Shown piece after piece: positions 37,781-45,779 of a stretch of 52,110 bases of DNA (positions are counted from its first letter, which is position 1; each line of letters opens with the position of its first letter). The position numbers and the translations under genes were made by a program. Origin of the DNA: Gluconobacter kondonii (GTDB lineage Bacteria; Pseudomonadota; Alphaproteobacteria; Acetobacterales; Acetobacteraceae); contig NZ_BEWP01000012.1 in assembly GCF_002723995.1 (NCBI RefSeq), forward strand, positions 1-52,110, in the 5' to 3' direction. Below the pieces are notes generated by a model. That model saw only the letters and a list, made by a program, of their open reading frames with translations, made no database searches and was not told the origin of the DNA.

Positions 37781-39343
37781 TCAGTTCCCCAGAAAGGGCA
37801 CCGGAACCCAGCGCAGCCCATCGTCATCCTGCACCAGCAGCAGGGCTTCCGTCTTCTTGCGCTCGTGCAGACCTTGCACGGCCTTGGCGAAATCGTCCGG
37901 CGTGTTGATCTGGTCCTGTCCGACCTGTGTGATCACATTTCCCTCAACAATTCCCCGCGATGCAGCAGGGCTTCCGGCTTCGACACGTGAAACCAGAACA
38001 CCGCGCTGATCGTCAGACAGCGCATATTGCGTGCGTGCGTCTGCGTCGATCGCACTGACTGTCACCCCGAGTTCACCCAAAGCCGCATGACGGTGCTCCG
38101 GCTGATGTGTGTCGGACGGCGGCATATCCGGCGGCGTGGGAGACTGCGCAAGCGTGATCGGCAGCGTTTTGAGGGCCCCCTTGTGCCAGACTGTCAGCTG
38201 CGCCTGCGTTCCCGGTAGAATGGAGGCAATGATGCGCGGCATGGTCTGGCCGGTCACGTCCTGATCATTGACGCGGGTGATGATGTCGCCAACCTCAAGA
38301 CCCGCTTTTGCAGCCGGGCCTTTCGGATCGATTTCAGAAATCAGCGTTCCCTTGCCGTTAGAGCCGTCCGGCTTGCGGAAATCGAGCGTCTCGGCAATGT
38401 CGTTCGTCACATCCTGGAATTTCAGCCCCATCCAGCCGCGCGAGACATGCCCGGTGCGGCGAAGCTGGTCGATGATCCCTCGCGCATCATCCGCCGGAAT
38501 GGCAAAACCGATCCCGATGGAATCGCCGCCCGAGCCGCCATAGATCAGCGTGTTGATACCAATGACTTCGCCGGAAAGATTGAACAGCGGACCGCCGGAA
38601 TTGCCGCGATTGATGGCGGCATCCGTCTGGATATAGTCGTCATACAGACCGTGTTCGACGTTTCGTCCGCGCGAGGAGATGATGCCTGCCGTCACTGTTC
38701 CGTTCAGCCCGAACGGGTTGCCGATCGCCAGAACCCAATCCCCGATCCGCGCTTTGTCGCTCCGGCCCAGCGGGACTGTCGGAAGCGGACGCTTGGGCTT
38801 GACCTCCAGCACGGCCAGATCGACCTGACTGTCCCGTCCCACGATCCGCGCCGGCATCTCGGTCCCGTCCTGAAGCGTGACGCTGACCTGATCTGCCCCT
38901 TCGATCACATGATTGTTCGTCACGATGATACCGGACGCATCAATGATGAAGCCCGAACCCAGCGCCTGCTGACGGCGGGGCGGATGGTTCGGGGCCGGTT
39001 TGTGCTTCAGATAATCATGGAAGAATTTTTCCAACGGTGAGCCCTGCTGGAACGGGGGCACCTGCGGGCCGTCCGGATCGCTGGAATCCGGCCCCTTGTC
39101 ATCCGTCTTCGCAGGCTTGAGCACAGCGGAGGTCGAGACGTTCACGACCGACGGCAGGAGCCTGTTTGCCAGATCCGCAAAGCTCGACGGCACCGAACGC
39201 GGCGCAGGAGTCGGTACGGAAGACGGCTGACCTGCCACCGGCGCAGCATCCTGAGCCAGCGCCGGAGCCGCGCTCAGCGCCCAGCCTGCGGAAAGGGACA
39301 GCGCCAGAACGGAAACAGAAAGACGGACAGATGGGTTTTTCAT
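37781..39343 (-). CDS. degP: Periplasmic serine protease DegP/HtrA family
   Basis: Do-like protease/chaperone for misfolded envelope proteins, 520 residues. Signal peptide MKNPSVRLSVSVLALSLSAG, cleavage after ALA. Trypsin-like domain with catalytic His in TNNHVIEGA, Asp in QVDLAVLEV and Ser in INRGNSGGPLF. Two PDZ domains follow (about residues 300-390 and 415-510, each with a carboxylate-binding GLEVGDII or GSPAASRGI loop). The linker after the signal is rich in Pro, Ala and Gln, as in the alphaproteobacterial DegP group. Confidence 0.96.
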   Translation of the reverse strand: MKNPSVRLSVSVLALSLSAGWALSAAPALAQDAAPVAGQPSSVPTPAPRSVPSSFADLANRLLPSVVNVSTSAVLKPAKTDDKGPDSSDPDGPQVPPFQQGSPLEKFFHDYLKHKPAPNHPPRRQQALGSGFIIDASGIIVTNNHVIEGADQVSVTLQDGTEMPARIVGRDSQVDLAVLEVKPKRPLPTVPLGRSDKARIGDWVLAIGNPFGLNGTVTAGIISSRGRNVEHGLYDDYIQTDAAINRGNSGGPLFNLSGEVIGINTLIYGGSGGDSIGIGFAIPADDARGIIDQLRRTGHVSRGWMGLKFQDVTNDIAETLDFRKPDGSNGKGTLISEIDPKGPAAKAGLEVGDIITRVNDQDVTGQTMPRIIASILPGTQAQLTVWHKGALKTLPITLAQSPTPPDMPPSDTHQPEHRHAALGELGVTVSAIDADARTQYALSDDQRGVLVSRVEAGSPAASRGIVEGNVITQVGQDQINTPDDFAKAVQGLHERKKTEALLLVQDDDGLRWVPVPFLGN

Positions 39344-39468
39344 GCCCCCACGCTAACGCAGAACATGGCCGTTCGTCACCATCCCGCCATTCAGGATGCG
39401 TTTTCAGACCGTTGATGCTAGGCTCATGCCCCTTTTCGATACAATAATTTCCTTGATGAGAGCCCGGC

Positions 39469-40668
39469 ATGACTGACACCACGCCCCCCAACGACATGCC
39501 GCCCGCCTCCCCCGGGACGGACGCCTCCAGCGCCGAAACCCGCATTACCGATATCCTGAAATCCGAGCAGGACAGTCAGGGCTCAAACGTCCTGTCCTTC
39601 GCAGCGCTTGAGAGCGTCTCGGTTCAAAACGGACATGCGCATGTCTCTCTGGCGACGTCACGGGACAACGCCTCGCGCGTGGAGCCCCTGCGGCCGCGTG
39701 TCGAAGCAGCGATAGCGAGCCTGCCGGGCATCACGGGCGCCACCCTGTCCTTCACGTCCCATCGCCCCGCAACGCCGGCCGCCGCCAACGCGCCCGCACA
39801 GGGCGGAGGGCACCGCCCCTTCAATCTGGGCGACAAACGCCGCAACGCCGCGAGCCGACATGCTCCCGAAACGCTGCTGCCGGGTGTGAAGGCCGTTATT
39901 GCGGTCGCGTCGGGCAAGGGCGGTGTCGGCAAATCCACCACAGCCGTCAATCTTGCGGTCGGACTTGCACGGGAGGGCCTGAAGACCGGGCTTCTGGATG
40001 CGGATATCTACGGCCCCTCTCTTCCCCGCATGCTGGGACGCAACGCGCGGCCGGACGTCGTGGACGGAACGATTCTGCCGATCGAAGCCTGGGGCCTGAA
40101 GAGCATGTCCATCGGCTATCTGGTGGACGAAAATCAGGCCATGATCTGGCGTGGCCCGATGGTCATGGGTGCGCTGACGCAGTTTCTGGGCGAAGTCGAA
40201 TGGGGGGAACTCGACGTTCTCGTGATCGACATGCCCCCCGGCACCGGCGACGCGCAGTTGACGCTGGCCCAGAAACTCGGTCCCAAGCTTGCCACTGGCG
40301 GCGCGATCATCGTCTCCACGCCGCAGGATATCGCGCTGCTGGACGCAAGACGCGGCGTGGCCATGTTCGAGCGGATGGAAACCCCGATCCTCGGTGTCGT
40401 CGAGAACATGTCCTATTTCTGCTGCCCGAACTGCAACCACCGAACGGAACTGTTCGGCCACGGCGGCGCAAAGGCCGAAGCCGAAAAGATGGGCGTTCCG
40501 TTCCTCGCGGAGATCCCGCTGCTCGCCGATATCCGCGCAAGTGGCGATGACGGGACTCCGATCATCCTTTCCGCACCCGACAGCGAAGCAGCTCAGGCCT
40601 ATACACGGCTTGCGCAGGGTGTGGCCCGTTCCCTGTCTTCCGAACACAGCACGAAAGAGCCGTCATGA
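39469..40668 (+). CDS. mrp: Fe-S cluster carrier ATPase Mrp/ApbC
   Basis: P-loop ATPase that carries and delivers Fe-S clusters; 399 residues. It has an N-terminal MIP18/DUF59-like domain (about residues 20-90), a low-complexity linker, then the deviant Walker A GKGGVGKST, DADIYGPSLP, VLVIDMPPGTGDAQL and the cluster-binding CPNC motif (FCCPNCNHRTELFG). A small lipoprotein gene overlaps its stop codon. Confidence 0.96.
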   Translation: MTDTTPPNDMPPASPGTDASSAETRITDILKSEQDSQGSNVLSFAALESVSVQNGHAHVSLATSRDNASRVEPLRPRVEAAIASLPGITGATLSFTSHRPATPAAANAPAQGGGHRPFNLGDKRRNAASRHAPETLLPGVKAVIAVASGKGGVGKSTTAVNLAVGLAREGLKTGLLDADIYGPSLPRMLGRNARPDVVDGTILPIEAWGLKSMSIGYLVDENQAMIWRGPMVMGALTQFLGEVEWGELDVLVIDMPPGTGDAQLTLAQKLGPKLATGGAIIVSTPQDIALLDARRGVAMFERMETPILGVVENMSYFCCPNCNHRTELFGHGGAKAEAEKMGVPFLAEIPLLADIRASGDDGTPIILSAPDSEAAQAYTRLAQGVARSLSSEHSTKEPS

Positions 40669-40835
40669 TCCGTATTCTTCTTATCGGCGCCTGCCTGACA
40701 GGAGCAGGCCTTACACTGGCTGGCTGCTCCCATGCGGTGACGCATCAGGGTCTTTCTTCCGACGGCTATGGCTTTACGAAAGACTCGCAGCATCTTCCGC
40801 CGCCCGCAGACCTGATCACGCCCATCCCGCACTAA
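40665..40835 (+). CDS. Small lipoprotein
   Basis: 56-residue predicted lipoprotein: signal MIRILLIGACLTGAGLTL and lipobox LAGC, leaving a short 36-residue mature peptide rich in Ser, His and Pro (GYGFTKDSQHLPPPADL). It starts in a 4-base overlap (ATGA) with the mrp stop, so it is translationally coupled. I do not recognise the family. Confidence 0.75.
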   Translation: MIRILLIGACLTGAGLTLAGCSHAVTHQGLSSDGYGFTKDSQHLPPPADLITPIPH

Positions 40836-40914
40836 ATTACGGGGCGAAACCAGAGAATCGTTCTCCAGCGCTTGACCTGACAGCCCCGGACATGGAAAAA
40901 GCCGCACTGCCGAT

Positions 40915-40951
40915 GCCGGGTTAGCACAGTGGTAGTGCAGCGGTTTTGTAA
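40915..40951 (+). pseudogene. 5' half of host tRNA-Thr (UGU), split by the prophage
   Basis: The sequence gives a perfect first half of a tRNA: acceptor GCCGGGT, TA, D-stem GCAC/GTGC with loop AGTGGTA, anticodon 5' strand GCGGT and full loop TTTGTAA (anticodon TGT). The matching 3' strand ACCGC, T-arm and acceptor ACCCGGC do not follow. Prophage sequence with the integrase begins at 40952. The missing half is expected at the far prophage end, outside the window. Confidence 0.88.
40945..40951 (+). other. Probable attL core (TTTGTAA anticodon loop)
   Basis: These seven bases are the anticodon loop shared by the broken host tRNA and by the phage-borne tRNA-Thr at 42390. Host-like sequence ends and phage-like sequence starts here. 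Just across it, GTAAG/CTTAC forms a 5-bp inverted repeat (40948-40964) that may be an integrase core site. The exact crossover point needs the right end. Confidence 0.65.
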
Positions 40952-40980
40952 GTTTAGCACTTACGAGCGCAAAATCCCCT

Positions 40981-41032
40981 TAAAACCGCACAAAATAGCG
41001 GTTTTATTAGCTCTTGCTCTACGATAAACCGC
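40981..41032. repeat. GCGGTTT motif copies in the phage attachment region
   Basis: Copies of the tRNA anticodon-stem motif in alternating orientation: AAAACCGC (40982-40989), GCGGTTTT (40998-41005), TAAACCGC (41025-41032), in addition to the tRNA copy at 40940. The first two form a 9-bp hairpin with an 8-base loop. They could be integrase arm-type sites. Confidence 0.5.
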
Positions 41033-41077
41033 GACATTAAGCTAGCACGAGTTAAGCACATACGGGACACCTAAAAT

Positions 41078-42385
41078 ATGCCGGTGCATTACGATAGCAA
41101 AGCGCCCTACACGCTGTTTAAGCGAGGCAGTAGTTGGCACATGCGCTTCTCGATTGAAGGGCAAGGACAAGTCCGTCATTCACTGAAAACGAAAGACGAA
41201 CACGAAGCCAAACGACTCGCATTCGAGTTCTATGCAGAAGCCAAGCACAACACCAAACTCGGCCTCAAAGCGAAAACGAAGAGCTTTGACGAGTACATGA
41301 ATATGTTTCTGCGGCAGCTTGAACGCAGAACAGAACAAGGCGTGATCAAAGCTGAACAGTTCAAACGCTTCTATGCGATTCTCGACCGATATGCTCGGGA
41401 GTTCTTCCGGCAGGAAAGCGTTGCACACCTGACCTCAAACAAGGTCACTAGGTACTGGGACTGGCGGAACGCCTACTGGACAGATGGGCCAGGCAAGTCC
41501 GTCACTCACTTAGAATATGAGCGCGATGGCAAACAGGTTCGAATGCCTATCAGCCCTCGATCACGCAAAGCGCCTAGCAGTTCAACGAGAGCTACAGAGG
41601 CACAGGCTCTTCGGGCGTTCTTCACATGGCTCCGAAAAGAAGGTCATACGAAGGAGGTCATCGAAGTCGAGTCGCAGAAGGTGAAACCTAATCCCCGTCC
41701 CGGTTTTACGATGGAAGAGTTTGGCAAGCTGAACGTCATATCGACACGGCGTGCATTAGGTGACCCCGACATTCATCCGAGGATCATGCGGGATCGGTTG
41801 AGGCTTCGGGCTTATATCGAACTGATGGCGTTCTCGGGAATGAGACCACCAGAAGCAGCCAATCTAAAATGGCAGGACATCCATCACTTCAAGCCCGATA
41901 TCGACGGCTACGACGACGAAGCCAGACTGGCTTGCGGCAAGGCAATCCGACTTCATGTGCATGGAAAAGGGAAGAAGCGGCCTATCGTCGCAATGCCCGA
42001 GATATATTGGTCGATCAATCAGCTATGGGGTCTTTGTCGTGAGGAACTGGGAAGAGACCCGGAACCCAGCGAAAGCCCGTTCATCAACAGCCGCGGGAAT
42101 GTGCAGACATCGTTTAGGAATGGCCTGAATGCTTTGTTGGAAGAAGCTGACCTTCTTTACGATTACACCGGAGCGAAAAGGTCGGCTTATTCGTTTCGGC
42201 ACTTTTTCGCCACGCAGATGATTATCGCAGGTGTGCCGTTCTATTCACTGGCTGCGAACATGGGAACAAGTCCCGAAATGCTCCAGAGTTTTTATGTGGA
42301 TGCGACAAGCGAACATCTTGCCCATCAGCTTCAACCCCAGTGGAAGGTTCTTGCTGAACGCCTTGGTGCTGAACTGGAAGATTGA
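41078..42385 (+). CDS. int: Phage tyrosine integrase
   Basis: Tyrosine recombinase of 435 residues that catalyses prophage integration and excision. It has an N-terminal arm-binding domain (YTLFKRGSSWHMRF, KTKDEHEAKRLAFE), a core-binding SAM-like domain (about 70-200) and a catalytic domain with Arg256 (SGMRPPEA), Lys near 298 (HGKGKKR), Arg374-His375 (YSFRHFFAT; the first box II position is Tyr instead of His) and nucleophile Tyr406 (MLQSFYVD). It lies 126 bases inside the attachment site. Its stop is one base from the 3' CCA of the opposing tRNA gene. No excisionase was recognised next to it. Confidence 0.95.
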   Translation: MPVHYDSKAPYTLFKRGSSWHMRFSIEGQGQVRHSLKTKDEHEAKRLAFEFYAEAKHNTKLGLKAKTKSFDEYMNMFLRQLERRTEQGVIKAEQFKRFYAILDRYAREFFRQESVAHLTSNKVTRYWDWRNAYWTDGPGKSVTHLEYERDGKQVRMPISPRSRKAPSSSTRATEAQALRAFFTWLRKEGHTKEVIEVESQKVKPNPRPGFTMEEFGKLNVISTRRALGDPDIHPRIMRDRLRLRAYIELMAFSGMRPPEAANLKWQDIHHFKPDIDGYDDEARLACGKAIRLHVHGKGKKRPIVAMPEIYWSINQLWGLCREELGRDPEPSESPFINSRGNVQTSFRNGLNALLEEADLLYDYTGAKRSAYSFRHFFATQMIIAGVPFYSLAANMGTSPEMLQSFYVDATSEHLAHQLQPQWKVLAERLGAELED

Positions 42386-42386
42386 A

Positions 42387-42462
42387 TGGTGCCGGCGGAG
42401 GGATTCAAACCCCCGACCTTTCGATTACAAATCGACTGCACTATCAGCTGTGCTACGCCGGC
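42387..42462 (-). tRNA. Phage-borne tRNA-Thr (UGU anticodon)
   Basis: Complete class I tRNA on the minus strand: 7-bp acceptor GCCGGCG / CGCCGGC, D-stem GCAC/GTGC, anticodon loop TTTGTAA (TGT), T-stem with loop TTTGAAT, discriminator A and encoded CCA (42387-42389). Base 27-43 is a G-A mismatch; the remaining four anticodon-stem pairs are good. It is about 80% identical to the broken host 5' half. The 19-56 tertiary pair is A-U instead of the usual G-C. It probably replaces the disrupted host gene. Confidence 0.93.
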
Positions 42463-42624
42463 CCAAGCCCGCATCTACTTAGCGTGAGAGCCCCTGTCAA
42501 GCCCGTACAGGGCTCTCCGGCCTCCCCTTTATACTTTGCAGCACAAGAAAGAATAGATCCTGTAGTCCCCTTCAACGATGCACACGGCAATACCTTGCGG
42601 GGCTTTTTAAGCAAACTTAAAACA
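42463..42624. other. Intergenic region upstream of the phage tRNA
   Basis: About 160 bases between the tRNA and the terminator of the leftward operon. It must hold the tRNA promoter reading left. I see no open frame. A small GCAA/TTGC stem followed by GGGGCTTTTT near 42590-42607 may be a rightward terminator for integrase transcripts. Confidence 0.4.
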
Positions 42625-42655
42625 AAAAAAGGGGAGCAGGAATGCTCCCCCTTTT
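42625..42655. terminator. Bidirectional intrinsic terminator
   Basis: 8-bp stem GGGGAGCA / TGCTCCCC, 4-base loop, seven A before and CTTTT after. It ends the leftward AAA+ operon and blocks read-through into the tRNA. Confidence 0.9.
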
Positions 42656-42656
42656 C

Positions 42657-43259
42657 TCATAACATAGCCAAGTTCTGGACCACCTTACGATAATCCGTCC
42701 CATCAGCGAGTATGGTTGCAAGATCAGTGTCTTTCAGGCTGTAACCAGCCTTCGCACACTGACCTTTAATCCAAGAAGTCATCTGGTCCACACTGAGGCG
42801 ATTCCAGTGAACTGCTTTGAAACGGCTCACTAGAGCAGGGTCCAACCTTGAGATGTGGTTCGTTGTCAGGATCACAGGAACATTAGTCTCGAGACCGTCC
42901 AACTTGCCTTTCAAGGTCGAAGCTGCAACGGACGCGAAGCAGTCTACCTCATCAATAATCAGAAACCTCTGACCTGTTGAGTTCTGCCCATACATCCGCA
43001 TACCTTCTATTGTGCGCAAAACATCACTTTCCGTGCGACAGTCTGCCGCATTGAGATAAGAGATGTCGTTCTGCGTCTTATGTAGATCGGGGATACGGCT
43101 AAACAACATGGCATAAGCCGCTGAAGTCTTTCCGCTTCCCGGGGGACCTTCAAGCAGGAGCCGGTCAAGGCTCCCGCTTACAAAGGCATCCCCTGCTCTT
43201 CTTGCGGTTGAATGTGGGGGAATGATATCCCCCCACCCGCTCGGCGACCTTATGACCAT
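42657..43259 (-). CDS. Clamp-loader-like AAA+ ATPase
   Basis: AAA+ protein of about 200 residues. Walker A GPPGSGKT near residue 38, Walker B FLIIDEVD near 100, sensor 1 TTNHISRLDP, arginine-finger-type ALVSRFKAVHW, and a small lid domain ending DYRKVVQNLAML. The motif order and the short lid resemble the RFC/T4 gp44 clamp-loader ATPase rather than helicase loaders or DnaA; the C-terminal collar domain of true clamp loaders is missing. The ATG overlaps the upstream stop (TGATG); a GTG one codon earlier is possible. It may remodel or load the phage replication machinery, an inference only. Confidence 0.75.
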   Translation of the reverse strand: MVIRSPSGWGDIIPPHSTARRAGDAFVSGSLDRLLLEGPPGSGKTSAAYAMLFSRIPDLHKTQNDISYLNAADCRTESDVLRTIEGMRMYGQNSTGQRFLIIDEVDCFASVAASTLKGKLDGLETNVPVILTTNHISRLDPALVSRFKAVHWNRLSVDQMTSWIKGQCAKAGYSLKDTDLATILADGTDYRKVVQNLAML

Positions 43260-44092
43260 CACGCCGCTGCCTCTTTTGAAACAGTAGCTTGAGCAGCCAG
43301 TTCATCACGCAACAGGCGATCCTGCTCCTGAGCCTCCGAGATCATCGGTTCGATGAGGTTCTTCTGCCGAGACAGACGAACAACCTCGAACCCCGATCCC
43401 GAAGACCGACAAAGAGCAACCCACAGTCCGTCAATCGGACTGCTCCCATTAACATCTTCCACTTCGAACCTTGCCTTTGCAGGCGCAGTAGCCTTGTAGA
43501 AACGCTCCGCAAACTTACGCTCTCCATTAAGGAGATTGTCGGCCTGCGCTGGGACAGCGACGGGTTTTGTGACGCGACCAGCCTCGTCTTCTCGAACCTT
43601 CTTGATCAACGCATTGAATGACTCGAACTCGCCGAGTTCATTGATCCGCTCTTCCAGCGTGTCGCCCAGTTTGCAGAGATACTCCACACCCTGCTTGAGA
43701 CGTGTCTTCGCAGCACCGCTGATTGCAGCCCCCCCAATGGCTGCCGCATGACCGTTGAGAGCAACGATCACGTGAGCAACATCTAGTTGACGGTTAGGGA
43801 CATCGGTGAGGCTTTTATCGAACGCTTCGCTCTGGTGAGCGAGGAGTCCTTTTCGAACCTCAGGTTCGTCCTGTCGGGAATACAAGGTCAGACAGACAGC
43901 AACCGTCTTGAGCCAACCACTACGAGTTGTATCGAAGCCCTTGTACATCTCGGAAATACCCGAGACGCCGTAAGCAACAAGCTCATCGTAGGGCTGACCT
44001 TTAACAGCCGCCATGTCTGAACGATCGATGATGCTCGACATTGGATTGCTGAGATCCATTGTCGTATTTTTTAGTGAAGATGACTGAGCCAT
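43259..44092 (-). CDS. Phage protein of unknown function, partner of the AAA+ gene
   Basis: 277 residues, not recognised. Mostly helical, soluble, no signal or membrane segment. Visible pieces: an Ala/Gly-rich helix pair (VIVALNGHAAAIGGAAISGAAKTRL), a charged coiled segment (LGDTLEERINELGEFESFNALIKKVRE) and an Ala/Gln/Glu-rich tail (AQEQDRLLRDELAAQATVSKEAAA). AGG precedes the ATG. First gene of a two-gene leftward operon that overlaps the clamp-loader-like ATPase, suggesting they act together. Confidence 0.7.
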   Translation of the reverse strand: MAQSSSLKNTTMDLSNPMSSIIDRSDMAAVKGQPYDELVAYGVSGISEMYKGFDTTRSGWLKTVAVCLTLYSRQDEPEVRKGLLAHQSEAFDKSLTDVPNRQLDVAHVIVALNGHAAAIGGAAISGAAKTRLKQGVEYLCKLGDTLEERINELGEFESFNALIKKVREDEAGRVTKPVAVPAQADNLLNGERKFAERFYKATAPAKARFEVEDVNGSSPIDGLWVALCRSSGSGFEVVRLSRQKNLIEPMISEAQEQDRLLRDELAAQATVSKEAAA

Positions 44093-44518
44093 CGTAACCT
44101 ACTCGAAGTTCATTTCGGGAAAACCCACGAAACGCAAGACTTGATCGGTCTCAGATGCGCGTGTGAGACTCGAACTCACTTCTCGAAAGACGGCCATTCC
44201 GCGCAAGATCGCATCATCGATCTAATGACTTATTGGATTTTCAAAGAACGACGAGCTTCTTTCGTTGCTCGCTTAGGTTGTACAATACATCAGTTTTCGA
44301 TTTCGGGTTGTGGGGTTTTGTTACATTTTGTTCATGTTGATATTTCCAATGTTGGAAGCTCAATGAAGCCCGTAGAGCGCGTTCGGTCCTCCGGGGCAAC
44401 TGCATAGCAGCAAGTCACTAGACCACCCTCAGCGGGCTTCTTAGGGGTATCATCACCCTAAGAACCTGTTAAGAATATTAGAGTAAAACAAGACATCATT
44501 AAACAAAGGTCAAATATC
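44093..44518. other. Divergent phage control region
   Basis: About 425 bases between leftward and rightward phage genes. It should hold promoters for both. One clear hairpin, CTTAGGG / CCCTAAG (7 bp), lies at about 44440-44462. No convincing open frame or repressor gene was found. Confidence 0.5.
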
Positions 44519-44923
44519 ATGGGAAGAGCACCAGCTAAGTTTTCATTCCTCAAAGACGTGAAGTTCGTCACGAAGAAAACGACTGTTCAGAAGTCTCCGC
44601 GAGATGCCTTCATCAACGCCTTGGATAAGCAGATCAGCGCAGTAGAAGCTCTTCGTGATAACGAAGAACTACCCAAGGGTCGCAAGGCCACCCGCCTTTG
44701 GTTCAAAGTGGACTTCGCTGGAAATATCACAACCGACTTGCGTTATGGTAGCAAGACCATTGCTCTTCCCGGTATGACGGCCTCTCAGACGATCAACATT
44801 GGAACGGGGTATGACAATCTCTTGGCCTTCTATGAAAAGGTCCGCGAGAGTGCTCATTCTGGTGAGTTCGATGATATCTTGATCAAGATGTCGCAGGAAA
44901 TATCGAAGCGTCTGGGTCGCTAA
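44519..44923 (+). CDS. Phage protein of unknown function (134 aa)
   Basis: 134 residues, basic N terminus (MGRAPAKFSFLKDVKFVTKKT), then two helices (DAFINALDKQISAVEALRDNEE) and a beta-rich middle (RLWFKVDFAGNITTDLRYGSKTIAL), ending in a helix DDILIKMSQEISKRLGR. AAAGG lies 9 bases upstream. Monocistronic with its own terminator, which suggests strong or independent expression. I do not recognise the family. Confidence 0.7.
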   Translation: MGRAPAKFSFLKDVKFVTKKTTVQKSPRDAFINALDKQISAVEALRDNEELPKGRKATRLWFKVDFAGNITTDLRYGSKTIALPGMTASQTINIGTGYDNLLAFYEKVRESAHSGEFDDILIKMSQEISKRLGR

Positions 44924-44935
44924 CTCGGATACCAT

Positions 44936-44969
44936 GAGAGCCCTGTAGCATCAGCTAGGGGGCTCTTTT
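44936..44969 (+). terminator. Intrinsic terminator
   Basis: Stem AGAGCCCT...AGGGGGCTCT with one bulged G and an inner TAGC/GCTA pairing, followed by TTTT. It directly follows the 134-residue gene. Confidence 0.85.
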
Positions 44970-45011
44970 GTGTAGTTCCAGCTCTCTACAACGCAGTTGG
45001 AGAACATTTTT

Positions 45012-45779
45012 TTATTTCTCCGGCACATGCAGGTAAGGTCGCATAGTATCAACTATATTGGTCTTAAACTCGATTGCAAGTTTTGATTTCTTACTCTCGA
45101 TATCAGCCATATTGGGATTAGCAAGTGCCGGAATACCGAGAAAGGAATCAACTTCTCTGTTCAAGCACACGATCAGAGTCCGGTGCTGATGCCCTAGAAG
45201 TTCATGACACTCTTTTGAAAAATCAAAGAGTACATGATAAACGTCATCGCTATATAGGAACCTAACCCTCTCAAGATCAAGTTCTCTCTTCTTTTTGCTT
45301 TCAACATTATAAACGGAAATACTATCTATTTTCTCGAGAGCCCGTTCCCTGATTGGTCTTATAAATCTAATCTTATCGTCTCCGCTTCTGCTAAATGTAC
45401 GAAGCCTATGATATTCTATATTCTCTTCTTCTGTTAAACGGTAATAGGCCATGATCCCCATAGGAAGGTCATAACAATAGACAAAATGCTCAATGATATT
45501 TTGATAAGCCTCGTATCTTTTATCAAATAGATCCAGCTTTAGCTTAGTGTGAGCGGTGCTCGCTTGTCGCTCGCTCAGCTCTTTCTGGGCTCGAGATATC
45601 TTTAACTGACACCATGCAAAATATCCCGTTACTGCTACGACTATAAGGGGAGATACTGTCTTGATAAGATCAGGCACTTCCTCAGTTCCCATCGAAAGCC
45701 ATATATAAATCCCAACAAATGATGCTGTGCAGATAGCAGCTATAATAACGATATTTTTTTCCATTTGGTCTCGGTTCAT
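45012..45779 (-). CDS. Phage membrane protein with cytoplasmic helical domain
   Basis: About 255 residues from ATG 45779 (GGAG upstream; other in-frame starts at 45830 TTG and 45764 ATG are possible). Two membrane helices near the N terminus (NIVIIAAICTASFVGIYIWL and VSPLIVVAVTGYFAWCQL), then a cytoplasmic helical domain beginning HTKLKLDLFDKRYEAYQNI, a signature common to many uncharacterised membrane proteins with a short hairpin. AT-rich codon use. It stands alone in reverse orientation, so a lysogenic-conversion or superinfection-exclusion role is possible but unproven. Confidence 0.75.
   Translation of the reverse strand: MNRDQMEKNIVIIAAICTASFVGIYIWLSMGTEEVPDLIKTVSPLIVVAVTGYFAWCQLKISRAQKELSERQASTAHTKLKLDLFDKRYEAYQNIIEHFVYCYDLPMGIMAYYRLTEEENIEYHRLRTFSRSGDDKIRFIRPIRERALEKIDSISVYNVESKKKRELDLERVRFLYSDDVYHVLFDFSKECHELLGHQHRTLIVCLNREVDSFLGIPALANPNMADIESKKSKLAIEFKTNIVDTMRPYLHVPEK

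Noticed and set aside
40952-41077. Group I intron or other intron interrupting the tRNA-Thr
   Set aside because: No 3' exon (ACCGC, T-arm, ACCCGGC acceptor) appears before the integrase gene, and no P3-P8-like intron core is visible.
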